Shown piece by piece: positions 9,866 to 20,016 of a stretch of DNA of 21,471 nucleotides (position 1 is its first letter; each line of letters opens with the position of its first letter). Both the position numbers and the translations under genes were made by a program. The DNA comes from Xylaria sp. FL1777 (lineage: Eukaryota > Ascomycota > Sordariomycetes > Xylariales > Xylariaceae). The notes under the pieces are model-generated. The model was not told where the DNA came from and searched no databases. It saw only the letters and a list, made by a program, of their open reading frames with translations. The stretch lies in contig MU400928.1 in the NCBI GenBank assembly GCA_022578965.1, forward strand, positions 1 to 21,471, given 5' to 3'.

Positions 9866-12800
9866 CAAGTTTTTTTATAGTTAATTATTTAAACGTATTA
9901 CTACATAGTTAGATTTTTTTAGTTTTAAATATAGCTGCTTAAAGCTATTACGCTATAATATAATAAAAAAAAAGCTATTATATAACAACATAAATTACTT
10001 ATTTAAAAAAGCTTTAATAGTTATTATATTAATATATTTATTACTATTGCTTAATTAAGTTTGTAATGCTATTATATAAGCATGCTATAATATATACTAA
10101 TATACTATAATACTTATATAATAAAAACACAATATTTTTTACTTTAGTTTTAATGCTATACTTTAGTATTTATTTAACTATTATAGCAAAAGTTCTTTAT
10201 ATATGTTTTTCGAACAACTTTTTTATATATTTACTAAACAACTTATTATGTTTTTTTAACTGCATATATTTTGCTTTAGCACATTTTTTAATACTGCAAA
10301 ACTATTATTTTTTTTTGTTAATTTATTAGTATAACTTAAACTAAAAAACTTAAAAGCTAATAGCTTAATATTAGCATTTAAGTTGCTATATTAAATAAGC
10401 ACATTAGCAAAAAAAATCTTTATAAAATATATAGCATTATATAAAAAGCTAAATATAAAGCTAGCTATATAATATAAGCTAGTAAAAAAGCTAACTAATA
10501 GCAGTAAAACTAGCAAAAAAAAAAACAAAATAAACGTTATAAATAATATAAAGCTAAAAATAAACAGTAGCTATAATTTTAGTAATTATAAATAGTTATA
10601 ATAAAACTTAAAACTAAAGTAAAACTAATAAAAGCTACTAAAAATAAAATATTTAAAACTATATAATAATTATATTTTAGCTTATTTTTTAGTATATAAA
10701 AACTAATATAAAATAATATTGTTTTTAAAAAAAACTTAGCATACTAAAAAAATAACCTAAAGTAATTTAAATTATTATTACTTTAGTAATATTTGTTTTT
10801 TTAAAAACTTATGTAATATTGCTTTAAATAGCTTATATAGCATTATTGCTAACTATTAGTTCTTTATATAGCATTGCTTTTTTTTTTAAGTTTTTTGTAG
10901 TATTATTTGTTTTTTACTTAAAAGGTTTATGTTATATTATTGTTTATAAAATATAATTTATATAATATTAAATTTTTTACATAAAGTTTAATTTTATTTA
11001 TATTGCATTAAAAATTATAGTAATAAGATTTATTAGTTATAAAAGCAATATAGCATATATATATAGCTAAAAATATATATAGCTTTTTTACTTACTATAA
11101 TTTTTATAACATATAATAAATATACTATTGCTTTTTATATTTACTTTAAACATAATATTTTTTTATTTTAACTATTTTATTATGCTTAGTTTTATAAAAG
11201 TTTATTAGTGCACTTTTTAAAAAAAATATAAATATTTAAAAAAACAATTATAGTTTATGTAAGCATATTTAGCATATAGTTTTACTAAGCTAATATTTAC
11301 TTTTATATAACATTTTACTGTTTTTTAGGTTTGCTTAAAAATAAAAAGCTTAAAATTAATAATGTTATTTTTTTTAACGTTTGCTTAGCATATATTTAAG
11401 CTTTTGCTTTTTTAAACAAAAAAAATAAGCTTAAAGGCTTAAAAAAACAAAGCTTTAGCAAAAAAAGCGTTAGCTTATATATTATTTATATTGCTAGCTA
11501 TAGTATTCTGCTTTTTTTAGCAGCTAAAAAAAATACAAAAATATATTGCTTATTATAATAAAAGTACTAAGCTTAGCTTTACAAAAAAAATGTTTTAAGT
11601 GCTATAGTAATTAATATAACTTTTAAAAGCAGCAAGCTTTTTTTTATAAATTTATATTTAATAAAAGGTTTTTGTTTTTTTATATAAAATATAGCTATTT
11701 TGCTTTTGTTAGCACGTTATATATTATATTTACTTTTATTAGCATATTAAAAATACTATAATTCTTTTTGTTAAATTATTAGCTATTATTATTACTTAGC
11801 TATAATTATTTTTATTATATATTATAACTGCTTTTATTAATATATTAATAGTTATTATTATATTAGGTATGCTATTTTTTTATATATTTATAAAATGTTT
11901 AATATATATAATTAATAAAATATATAATTTTTTGCTTTATATTTTTTATATTATTTACTAATTTTTTTTACTAAAGTTTGTTTTTTTTAATTTTATTAAG
12001 CTTTTATTTTATTACGTAATTTTTGTTTATATTATATATATTATAAATATAAAAACCTTATTAAAAAAATTTTAAAGCAAAGCAAAAGGTTACTATATAA
12101 AGCAAATTATTATACTTAAGAACTTTATATATATTTTTTTGCAAAAAAAGCTAATTATTATTTTTTACTGCTTTTAAAATATAAAAAATCTTATAAATAA
12201 ATAAAAAAAGCTTTTAAACTAATATAAAATAGCATAATATTAACATAAAGCAGCATAAAAGCATTAAAAAGCATATAAAATTACTTTGTTTTGCTTTTAT
12301 TAGCTTATTAGTTTTATTACTATTGCTTTTATTTATATATTAATTGTTAGTTTTTTAAAATTTTATAATGTTTTTTTATTAAGCATTAAACTTAGCTTTT
12401 TAAAATAGCAGTAAAATAACTAAATTAAATATAGCATAACTGCTTTAGTTAGCATATTAGTTTTATTGCTATAGTTTATATTATAAAGCTAGCTTTTAAA
12501 TAAAACTATTATTATATTAAACTTAAAAGCAAAAGCATTTTTTGTTTTAAAATTTAAAACTAGAAAAATTGCTTAGTTTTTGTTTAGTTTTTTGTAGTAG
12601 CTTAAAAAAAATCTTTAATTTATAAAAGCAAAATAGCTTCTTTTTTTAATATATAAAACTATTTTTAATAATTTTTGTTTTACGTAGTATAGTTTTAATG
12701 TTTTATAGCATAATACGTATAAAAATAACAAAAAGTATTTAGTAGGTTTATTATAGTTTAAAATGTAAAAATCTTTAGTTTTAAAAATAAAACAAAAAAA

Positions 12801-12927
12801 ATTTTTTAAATATTTTTTACTTTTTAATAGTAGTTTAAAATATAAAAATATTTGCTTTTAAAATATAACTTAAAAATATAGTAATGTTTGCTTTTTAATT
12901 AAAACTTTAGTTTTTAGCAACTTTTTA
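9866..12927. repeat. ~3.06-kb direct repeat, copy 2 (decayed element)
   Basis: This is the second copy of the repeat at 2474-5522, in the same orientation and nearly colinear. It keeps more C and G than copy 1 in places: ACGC near 9949 where copy 1 has ATAT, and TCGAAC near 10210 where copy 1 reads TAAAT. Copy 1 keeps C or G elsewhere, so neither is ancestral. On the left it follows AAACCAAG; on the right it passes directly into a dimeric ~124-bp repeat instead of the TTAGGG-like patch. With a 4.3-kb interior the pair resembles two very long terminal repeats, but a 3-kb LTR would be unusual in fungi and no primer-binding site or TG...CA ends are evident. A segmental or element duplication is at least as likely. 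Confidence 0.9.
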
Positions 12928-13135
12928 ATAACAGCTTAAAATTTTAACTTTAAAATTAAAACTAAAAAAATTATTTAAGTTTTATTAACTTTTTAGTAGT
13001 AGTTTAAAATTTTAGCTTTAAAACTAAAACTTTAGTTTTTTTTAACTTTTTAGCAATAGTTTATAATTTTAGCTTTAAAACATAAATTAAAAAAATTGCT
13101 TAGTTTTTTTTAACTTTTTTTTAGTAGCTTAAAAT
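12889..13135. repeat. Dimeric tandem repeat (~124-bp period) behind copy 2
   Basis: The motif AACTTTTTA-N-TAG/CAG-TTTA recurs at 12919, 12988, 13044 and 13112. Spacings are 69, 56 and 68, which means a two-part unit repeating every 124-125 bp. Units contain AAAACT followed by either TTAGTTTTT or AAAAAAATT, again interchangeable by transitions and slippage. Related degenerate units occur inside both large copies (about 5150-5215 and 12550-12620), so the array probably grew out of the element's 3' region. Confidence 0.75.
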
Positions 13136-13191
13136 GCAAAAATTTTTATTTTTAAAAACAAAACTATAAAAAGCTTTAATAATTAATATAT

Positions 13192-13940
13192 TACTTATTT
13201 TAAAACAAATAAAATTTATTATTAAATATATTTTATTTTATTTAGGTTGCTTTTTAAAAAAATTACTAAATAAAAATTTTGCTGTTTTATTATTTATTGT
13301 ACTAATAATTAAAGCTACTATTTAAAAGCTAATATAAAACTTTATATAGTTGTTTATTATAGCTAATTAAGCTATATTTAAGTTTTAAACACTTTTTGCT
13401 GTTTTATTATTTATAGCACTAATAATTAAAGCTATTATTTAAAAGCTAGTGCTTTTTTATTTTAAAACAAATAAAACTTATTACTAAATATGTTTTATTT
13501 TATTTAAGTTGTTTTTAAAAAAATTACTAAATAGGAATTTTACTGTTTTATTATTTATTGTACTTATAATTAAAGCTATTATTTAAAAGCTAGTGCTTTT
13601 TTGTTTTAAAATAAATAAAGCTTACTACTAAATATGTTTTATTTTATTTAAGTTGCTTTTTAAAAAAATTGCTAAATAAAAATTTTGCTGTTTTATTATT
13701 TATAGCTTTAATAACTAAAGCTATTTTTAAAAAGCTAATATAAAACTTTTTATAGTTATTTATTATAGCTAATTAAGCTATAATTAATTAAGCTATATTA
13801 AAGTTTTATATTTTTTTGCTGTTTTATTATTTATAGCGCTAATAATTAAAGCTATTATTTAAAAGCTAATATAAAATTTTATATAATTATTTGCTATAGC
13901 TAATTAAGCTATAACTAATTAAGCTATATTTAAGTTTTGA
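13192..13940. repeat. Mosaic tandem array: five core units with two spacer types
   Basis: A ~50-bp core (starts GCTGTTTTATTATTTAT, ends ATTTAAAAGCT) begins at 13281, 13398, 13542, 13687 and 13818. Two spacers alternate between cores. Type A (about 66-80 bp) contains TATAGCTAATTAAGCTATA-like motifs and follows cores 1, 4 and 5. Type B (about 92 bp) contains AAAACAAATAAAA, TGTTTTATTTTATTTA and ACTAAATA; it precedes core 1 and follows cores 2 and 3. The order is B-core-A-core-B-core-B-core-A-core-A. Type A has itself been lengthened in the later copies by repetition of the TAATTAAGCTATA segment. This suggests unequal exchange between two related satellites. No gene is present. Confidence 0.85.
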
Positions 13941-14342
13941 ATATTTAGCTTTTATATATAATAAATTAGTATTATATTATATAAAACTGCTTAAAAAATA
14001 AGCTACTTATTAATTACTTGCTTTTTTAGCATTTTTTATAAAGCTAAGCAAAAGATTTAATAAAAACAAAAAGTTCTTATATATATTAAGTTAGCTATTA
14101 TAACACTAGTAAAAAAAATGTTCGCTTTTTTATATAAAGAAAAAAATGTTGTTAAGCAGCTAGTTTTTTATAAAAACAATTATTATTGTTATAAAATCTT
14201 AGCAAAAAAAATATTAGCACTTAAAAAAAATTAAAAGCATAAGTTTTAGTAAATTTCTTTTTAAGCAAAAAAAGCTACAACGTTAGCTTAATTATTGTTA
14301 CTTTTAATTATGTTTTAAGATTTATATAAAAGTTAAAATTAT
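13941..14342. other. Gene-free decayed DNA
   Basis: I see no frame, RNA gene or clear repeat. It carries several AGCT and GCTA words, the contexts protected from mutation, and one TTCGCTT near 14121 that keeps a TCG. Confidence 0.5.
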
Positions 14343-14575
14343 AAAAATTATATTAAAATAAACAAAAAATATAATAAAAAAAAAAAAAAAAAAGAAATAA
14401 AAAAATAAAAAATAAAAGATTAAAATACTTAAAAATAAAAAAAAATAAAAAATATAATAAGTAAATAAATCAATAAAAAAAATAGTAAATAAAAAAGATA
14501 TAAAATAAAAAAAATATATAAAATAAAGAAAATATATAAAATAAAAAAGATATAAAATAAAAAAAAAGTAAAAAT
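14343..14575. repeat. A-rich low-complexity block with 18-bp tandem units
   Basis: The block is almost pure A/T with AAATAAA and AAAATA words. Its right part (14497-14570) is about four units of ~18 bp of the form (G/A)ATATAAAATAAAAAA. It keeps several GA dinucleotides (for example near 14384, 14418, 14497, 14527 and 14549), which are rare elsewhere. This hints that it expanded by slippage after most of the mutation, or comes from a different source. Confidence 0.7.
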
Positions 14576-15730
14576 TTAACTATATTAAAAGAACTTTTTG
14601 CATAAAATACTGCTATAAAATATTTTCTTAAACATAACTAAAGTATAAAAAAAGCTTTTAAATAAAACTATAACATATAAAACGCAACAATAAAAACTTT
14701 TTTTATAGTTTTTTTACGCTTGCAAAATTTTTTATAAAAGCAAACATAAATATAAAAAGTTAATTTATATTTATTTTTTAAAAAAAACACAATTGTTTTT
14801 TTATATTACTTATAATAATAAATTTATTAGTATATTTAAATAAGCATATAATTTTTAATATATGTAGTACTTTTAGTAACTTATGTATATAAATAATAAA
14901 ACATTTTTAGCTTTTTTTTTTTTTTGCTTTTAAACTTATTATAATTATAGCATAGTTATGCTTTGTTTTTTTATTTTATTTTATTTTTGTTTATTTTTTT
15001 TTTTCTTTTTTTAGTATATATTTTTTTGCTATTTTTTTTTTATTATTTCGTTTCTTGTGTTTTTTTAATGCATTAAAACTACAAAATATATATGCTTTAA
15101 TAATAGATTTTAAAGCAAAAAAGTCTGCAAAATAACTATTACTTTTATATTTTTGCTTTTTTTCCGCATAAAAAAAGTTTTAATATTATATTGTAGCGCT
15201 AACTTTAAATTGTTTTACTATTTAACTAACTAAAAATTATAACAAAAAAATCTAGCTTTTTTTTTAATTTATATATAACTAGTAGTGCTTATAACAAATA
15301 TATGTTTTGCTTTTTATTTACGTTATACTTTTTTATTAATGCTAGCAAAAAATATAGTTATAAACTATAACTATATATGTATATTTATTTTTTAATGCAT
15401 TTTTATATATATATGCTATTTTTATTTAAAAGCTTTTTTTTTTAAAAAAACTATATGCTATAAGCTGTTTTATAAGCTTAATTATTTTTTTTTCTTTTTA
15501 ATTACATATTTAAATAATAAAGCAAAGCTAATTTTCTTTTAGCTATAATAATAAACTAAACTTTTTTTTATTTTTTTTTTACTTAAAAGTTTTTAAGCTA
15601 TAGTATATTTTATATTTAATTGTTTTTTGTTGATTTTTTAAGGTTTTTTTTTTATTTTATGTATTAAATTTAACAAAAAAAAAAAAAATATGCTTTATAT
15701 CTATAATAAAAAAAAACTTTTAGCTGCAAT
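14576..15730. other. Gene-free decayed DNA
   Basis: This segment shows no frame or RNA gene. It turns T-rich from about 14910 to 15660. It contains a few residual TCC/TCG words (near 15048 and 15172) and scattered ATATAT tracts. I see no repeat of more than about 15 bp. Confidence 0.5.
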
Positions 15731-15862
15731 AAAAAATAAGTTAAAAAAAGTTAAAAAGCAACGCATATTATTTAAGCTGTTTATATATAAAAAAACAAAA
15801 AATAAGTTCTAAAAAGTTAAAAAGCAATATATATTATTTAAGCTGTTTATTATATAAAAAAA
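15731..15862. repeat. 2 x 66-bp tandem repeat
   Basis: AATAAGTT recurs at 15735 and 15801, AGTTAAAAAGCAA at 15749 and 15815, and TATTATTTAAGCTGTTTAT closes both units, all at a 66-bp period. The first unit keeps CAACGCAT where the second has CAATATAT, again transitions. Confidence 0.85.
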
Positions 15863-15904
15863 TAAAAAAAGTATGTTTTATAAAGTTTTAAAGCAAAGCT
15901 TATA

Positions 15905-16440
15905 TATAAAAAGCTTTTTTATTTGTTTTAAGCAGTAATAAGTTTATAATATAAAAACGCATAATAGTAGTAAGCTTAAGCAACTTTATTAACTATATTA
16001 TTAAAAAAATATATTAGCTGTTTTTTTTTTATATATATAATATACAAAAAAACGCGTTATTATAAAAAGCAAAAGCTACTTTATTATGTATACTATTAAA
16101 AGTACGTTAGCTATTTTTTCTTTTTTAAACATATAAAACATACAAACATATTGCTATAATAACTTAAAAAGCAGCTTTATTTTAAACATAAATAAAAGCA
16201 TATTTATTATTTTTTTTTTTTTATAAGTACTTAAGTACTTAAGTAAATATTACAAAAATGTAGTATAATAATAAGCATAAGTAGTTTATATAAATATTTA
16301 ATACAAAATATATATATATTTTTTTTTTGTTTTTATATGTATAATTTATAAACGTATTGCTACAAAAAGTATAAACATTTTTTTTGCGCACTTTATGCAA
16401 AATGTATTAGCTATTTTTTTTGTTTTTTTTTTTATTATAG
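15905..16440. repeat. Degenerate ~95-bp tandem array, about five units
   Basis: A related motif (ACGCATAATAGTAGTAAGC; ACGCGTTATTATAAAAAGC; ACATATTGCTATAATAAC; ATGTAGTATAATAATAAGC; ACGTATTGCTACAAAAAG) recurs at about 15957, 16052, 16146, 16257 and 16352. Spacings are 95, 94, 111 and 95 bp. Units are separated by a T run preceded by TTAGCT(G/A) or a decayed form of it (16014, 16107, 16203, 16407). The longer fourth spacing includes an extra AAGTACTT-type repeat at about 16226-16246. Identity between units is modest, so this array is older or more heavily mutated than its neighbours. Confidence 0.7.
16226..16246. repeat. AAGTACTT palindromic short repeat
   Basis: The palindrome AAGTACTT occurs twice head to tail and is followed by a partial AAGTA. 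It explains most of the ~16-bp excess of this unit in the surrounding ~95-bp array. Confidence 0.75.
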
Positions 16441-16454
16441 TTTACTTTGCTTTA

Positions 16455-16538
16455 CTATAAATTTGCTTTTTTATAAACTATTAACTAAGCATTTTTTGTT
16501 TAAAAAACTCCGTTGTTTATAAAAAAGCAAATTTATAG
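16455..16538. repeat. Perfect 24-bp inverted repeat (hairpin)
   Basis: The arm at 16455-16478 is the exact reverse complement of 16515-16538; the core word is AAATTTGCTTTTTTATAAAC. The loop is 36 nt and contains CTCCG, a rare retained TC/CC. Arms that still match exactly inside heavily mutated DNA imply a recent origin or correction between arms. It shares sequence with the following hairpin. Confidence 0.9.
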
Positions 16539-16622
16539 CTTTTAATAAAATTATTATAAACTAGCTTTATTTAATTTGCTTTTTTATTAACTATTAATTA
16601 AGCATTTTTTACTTAAAAAACT
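16462..16622. repeat. 48-bp direct repeat, 113-bp period, joining two hairpins
   Basis: The segment from 16462 (TTTGCTTTTTTATAAACTAT) recurs from 16575 (TTTGCTTTTTTATTAACTAT). Over 48 bp they differ at four positions, three transitions and one transversion. Each copy forms the left arm of a different hairpin, so the folding partner changed after duplication. Confidence 0.85.
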
Positions 16623-16636
16623 TAATTAATAGTTAA
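16587..16636. repeat. Perfect 16-bp inverted repeat (hairpin)
   Basis: TTAACTATTAATTAAG at 16587-16602 is the exact reverse complement of 16621-16636, with an 18-nt loop that is itself partly self-complementary. It is the second member of the duplicated hairpin pair. Confidence 0.85.
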
Positions 16637-16740
16637 CATAAAAATAAATTAATTAAAGCTAGCTTATAGTAAACTTAATAATAGTAATTTATTTTTTTTT
16701 TATATAAACTATAAAAAAAAAAAAAGAATTTGTATTGCTA

Positions 16741-17000
16741 TAGCATAGCTTTTTATTAGTAATGTTTTGTTTTTTTATATTATTATTTTTTTTTTTTTTT
16801 TGTTTATTGCTTTTAAACCTTACTAATATATAAACAAAACATTACTAAAAACTACAATTATAATAAACTTTTTAAATAATAATATAAACTAGTTTTGTTT
16901 TTTTGTATTATTGTTTTTTTTTTTTTTTACTATTTATTACTTTTAAACGTTATTAATATAAAAACAAAATATTTTTAAAAACTATAATTATTATAGTGTT
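16741..17000. repeat. 2 x ~128-bp tandem duplication with internal inverted repeat
   Basis: GTTTTGTTTTTTT at 16764 and 16892, the following T run, TATTRCTTTTAAAC and AAACAAAA-type words recur with a 128-bp period. In unit 1, AGTAATGTTTTGTTT at 16758-16772 is the exact reverse complement of 16832-16846, so the unit could fold around its T run. In unit 2 the matching arms have decayed (AAAACAAAATATT on the right). Confidence 0.75.
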
Positions 17001-17222
17001 CTTAAATAATAACATAAATGAAATAACTTTGCTTTATAAGTACTAAACATGTTTTTATGCTTAAAAAAAATGCTGCAAGTATTTATTAAAGCATTATAGT
17101 AAACTTAATATAAAAATAACTTATTTTTAGCTATTTTTCTTTAAATAAAAAAATTATTTAAATTGCTATAAAAAAACAATATTTAAAAATATATAAAAAC
17201 AAATAAAAAAAATCTTAAAAGC
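17001..17222. other. Gene-free decayed DNA
   Basis: No feature is recognised. It includes one ATGAAATAA near 17028 that keeps a TGA, uncommon in this window. Confidence 0.5.
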
Positions 17223-17312
17223 GCTAATATTTAGCTAATAAAAAGTACTAAATAAAAATCTAAAAATGCTAATATTTAGCAAATTAAAAGTACTAAATAA
17301 AAGCTTAAAAAA
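17223..17312. repeat. 2 x 45-bp tandem repeat
   Basis: GCTAATATTTAGC starts both units (17223 and 17268), followed by an A-rich stretch and AAAGTACTAAATAAAA. The starting motif is itself palindromic (GCTAATATTTAGC, one mismatch). Units differ at few positions. Confidence 0.85.
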
Positions 17313-18050
17313 TAAAGCAGCAAACGTAGTACTTTTATATTACTAAAAACTTTAAAGTATTTACTAATTATTTATAATTTTTTTGTTTGTTGTACTAATA
17401 TAAACAGCTATTTTAATTGTTTTTTTTTTTTGTTTTAAATTAATATTTTTTTATGTTTAATTTTTACTTTAATACGTATAATATAACTAATATAATCTTT
17501 AATATAATAGTTTAGCTTTAAAAAAAACGTAAAAACAGTATAAAAAGTAATAGCGTTTTTATAAAACAAATAAAATAATTTTTATTAATTTTTTGCTAAG
17601 CTAAAGTACTATAAAACAAATAAAACAAATATTAATAATGCTTTAATAAGTTAAAATGCTTACTTTATTTAAATTTATAAATAATATATTAATGTATTTT
17701 TAAAATATATAACAAAATATATGTTTATTTATTACTAAAAATAATAAAAGTAAAACTAAAGCAAAGCTTTTTTATTGCAGTTATTATTTAAAGGATAACT
17801 TTTTTATAAAAACTATTCTAAACGTATAAAAAATGCTTAATTATATTAGCTGCTAAATAAATTAATATTACTTTATATAAAAAAAACTAAACTTATTAGC
17901 TTAAAAAAAGCAAAAATATAAGCTAATATAGTTTGCTATGCTATAAATAATATTTATATATTTATAAAAAAAACTAAACATAATTAATATTTTATTTTTT
18001 TAAAAAATAAATCTGCAGTTATTAAATAAGTTAATATATATAAAAAATTT
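17313..18050. other. Gene-free decayed DNA
   Basis: I see no frame, RNA gene or repeat above noise. There is an isolated AAAGGATAAC near 17790 that retains GGA. Composition is balanced A/T. Confidence 0.5.
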
Positions 18051-18221
18051 ACGTTATAAATATTACACAATAAAAAATAAAATATTAAATAAAAAACTAC
18101 AAAAACTACATTTTAAATATAATACTATAAAAAATAAAATATTAAATAAAAAACTGCAAAAACTACGTTATAAATATTATACTATAAAAAAAGAAATATT
18201 AAATAAAAAACAATAAAAACT
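18051..18221. repeat. 3 x 57-bp tandem repeat
   Basis: Units begin at 18051, 18108 and 18165 with exactly 57-bp spacing. Each runs ACRTTWTAAATAT...ATATTAAATAAAAAACT/A and ends AAAAACT. Units 1 and 3 keep ACGTT where unit 2 has ACATT. Unit 3 has GAAATATT where the others have AAAATATT. Periodicity is exact, so amplification was recent compared with the mutation of the surroundings, or indels are rare. Confidence 0.92.
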
Positions 18222-19430
18222 ATAATTTATAATGTTTTATATATATATATTAATAAAAGCTTTTAGTACTTTAAAAAGATTAGTTATAATATTGCTTATA
18301 TTTGCTTTTTTTTTTTGTTTTTTACTTTTTGCTAATTTATGTATTAGTACTAAAAATGCTAGCTATTATTAAGTTCTTATAACAATATATTACTTAGCTT
18401 TTAAATTTATAGCAAAAAAAAAAAACAAAGCAAAAAATTTTGTTTATATTAAATTTAATGTATTAATAATAGCAAAAGTATTTTAAACTAACGTTTTAAT
18501 GCTAAAAAATAAAAAAATACTGCTTTTTTTTGCTATATTTTAATAACTTATTATAATGCTATTTTTTTTTTATATAAGTACTAAAGCTATTTTTAAAGAA
18601 AAACATAGTATAAAAGTTTTTATAGCAGTTTTTTAAAAGCACTAAAAAAGAAATTCTTATAAATATGTTTTATATAATAAATTTAAGCGCTAGCTTTATT
18701 ATAGCTATTTATAAAATAAATATGCTAATTATAGCTTTAAGCTTTAATAATAAAATATTAGCAAAATTTGCATTATTTATTTATTATGCTTTTTTATTTA
18801 AGCTAAATAAATATTAGTTAAAAAGCATAAAGATAAATAAATTATTTGTAAATTTTAGTAAAAAAAGCAATATTTATAACAAATTAAACTTTTAACGTTT
18901 AATATTTTGTTTTATATGTTTTTTAGTTTGCTTTATATAAGCAGCATTATATATTATTAAATTAAACACTTTATATATTTTAGTATAAATTTCTGCTTTA
19001 TTTTTATTTTATTTTTTAAAAAAGCTATTATTAAAGTGCTTTAAAAGCTTTTAAGTATAATTTTTTAGCAAAAAACTAGCTTACTTAATAAAGTATTAAA
19101 AAGTACTAAAAATATTAAAATATAGTTGCTTAGCTAAAACGTTATTAATTATTTATTTTTTTTTAAAGTAATTTTTTTTAGAATTTATAAAAGTTATAAA
19201 AAGATTATTTTTATTTTCGTTTTTATTTTTATTTTTGTTGTTTTTTTGCTAGAAAACATTTTTTGCTATAAAAACAAAACTTATTAAAACTTTAAGCAAT
19301 ATATTATAGCAGCAAATAAAAGCAACTTTTGTTTACTAATAAAATAAGCTAAAAATAATTATTAAAAATAATAATCTTTTAAAATTTGCAGAAAAAAAAA
19401 ATAATAAAATAAAAACTAAAAGTTATAAAA
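18222..19430. other. Gene-free decayed DNA
   Basis: No frame, RNA gene or array was found. It holds scattered AGCT/GCTAGC words. T-rich runs near 19195-19245 include one TTCG, one of the few retained TCG sites. Confidence 0.5.
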
Positions 19431-19502
19431 AATAATAATAATAATAGCTATAATATTAGCAGTAATAATAGCAGTAGTAATAATAGTAATAATAGCAATA
19501 AT
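19431..19502. repeat. Decayed triplet microsatellite, 24 triplets (probably former AGC repeat)
   Basis: Read in one phase, 22 of 24 consecutive triplets have the form A-R-Y: AAT, AGT or AGC. The exceptions are TAT (19449-19451) and ATT (19455-19457). AGC becomes AGT by C-to-T on one strand, and AAT by mutation on both strands, so an original (AGC)n tract, equivalent to CAG/CTG, explains the set well. The alternative is an (AAT)n tract with G and C gained, which is unlikely given the mutational direction of the window. Confidence 0.75.
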
Positions 19503-20016
19503 ATATAAAAAATAAATATAAATAAGTAAAAATATTACTATTTAAGCATAATAATAATAATTATAGCGTTTAAAAAATATAGCTAGTTTTATTAAGCTAT
19601 TTTAAAAAAAATGTATTAATTTGTTATATTATATTATTAATAAATTATTAAAAATAGTAAAATATATAGTTATGCTAATAATAGTGCACTAATGTAATAA
19701 ATTAATTAAAAAGGTTAAATAGCAAAAGTAATATACATAAAAAAAGTAAAAAGTATAGCTTAAAATATAGCAAAAAAATATAATACTATTATATGTTTAT
19801 AAATTGTAGCAAATATAACTTTTTTTTTATATTTCTATTTATAAAAATATATTAATATATAAATAAAAAAGCTAAAACTACTTATAAAAGTTTATAAAAA
19901 ATCTATAGTTATATATTATAAAGTTAATAAAAGCATTTAAAATATATATTTTTGCTATTTATTTGCTTTTTTTAGTATTGCTTTAATAAAAAAAAAAAAA
20001 CTAGTAAAAAAAAAAA
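19503..20016. other. Gene-free decayed DNA
   Basis: Nothing recognisable. It becomes A-rich toward its right end (A run near 19988-20000). It retains one AAAGGTTAAAT near 19710. Confidence 0.5.

Noticed and set aside
2474..12927. LTR retrotransposon with two 3-kb LTRs and a 4.3-kb interior.
   Set aside because: The gross layout fits, but the repeats are far longer than usual fungal LTRs, no TG...CA ends, primer-binding site or target-site duplication is visible, and the interior has no readable protein. Kept only as an alternative.
13192..13940. CRISPR-like array (regular repeats with spacers).
   Set aside because: The spacers are themselves repeated, the core is ~50 bp, and there is no cas gene or bacterial context.
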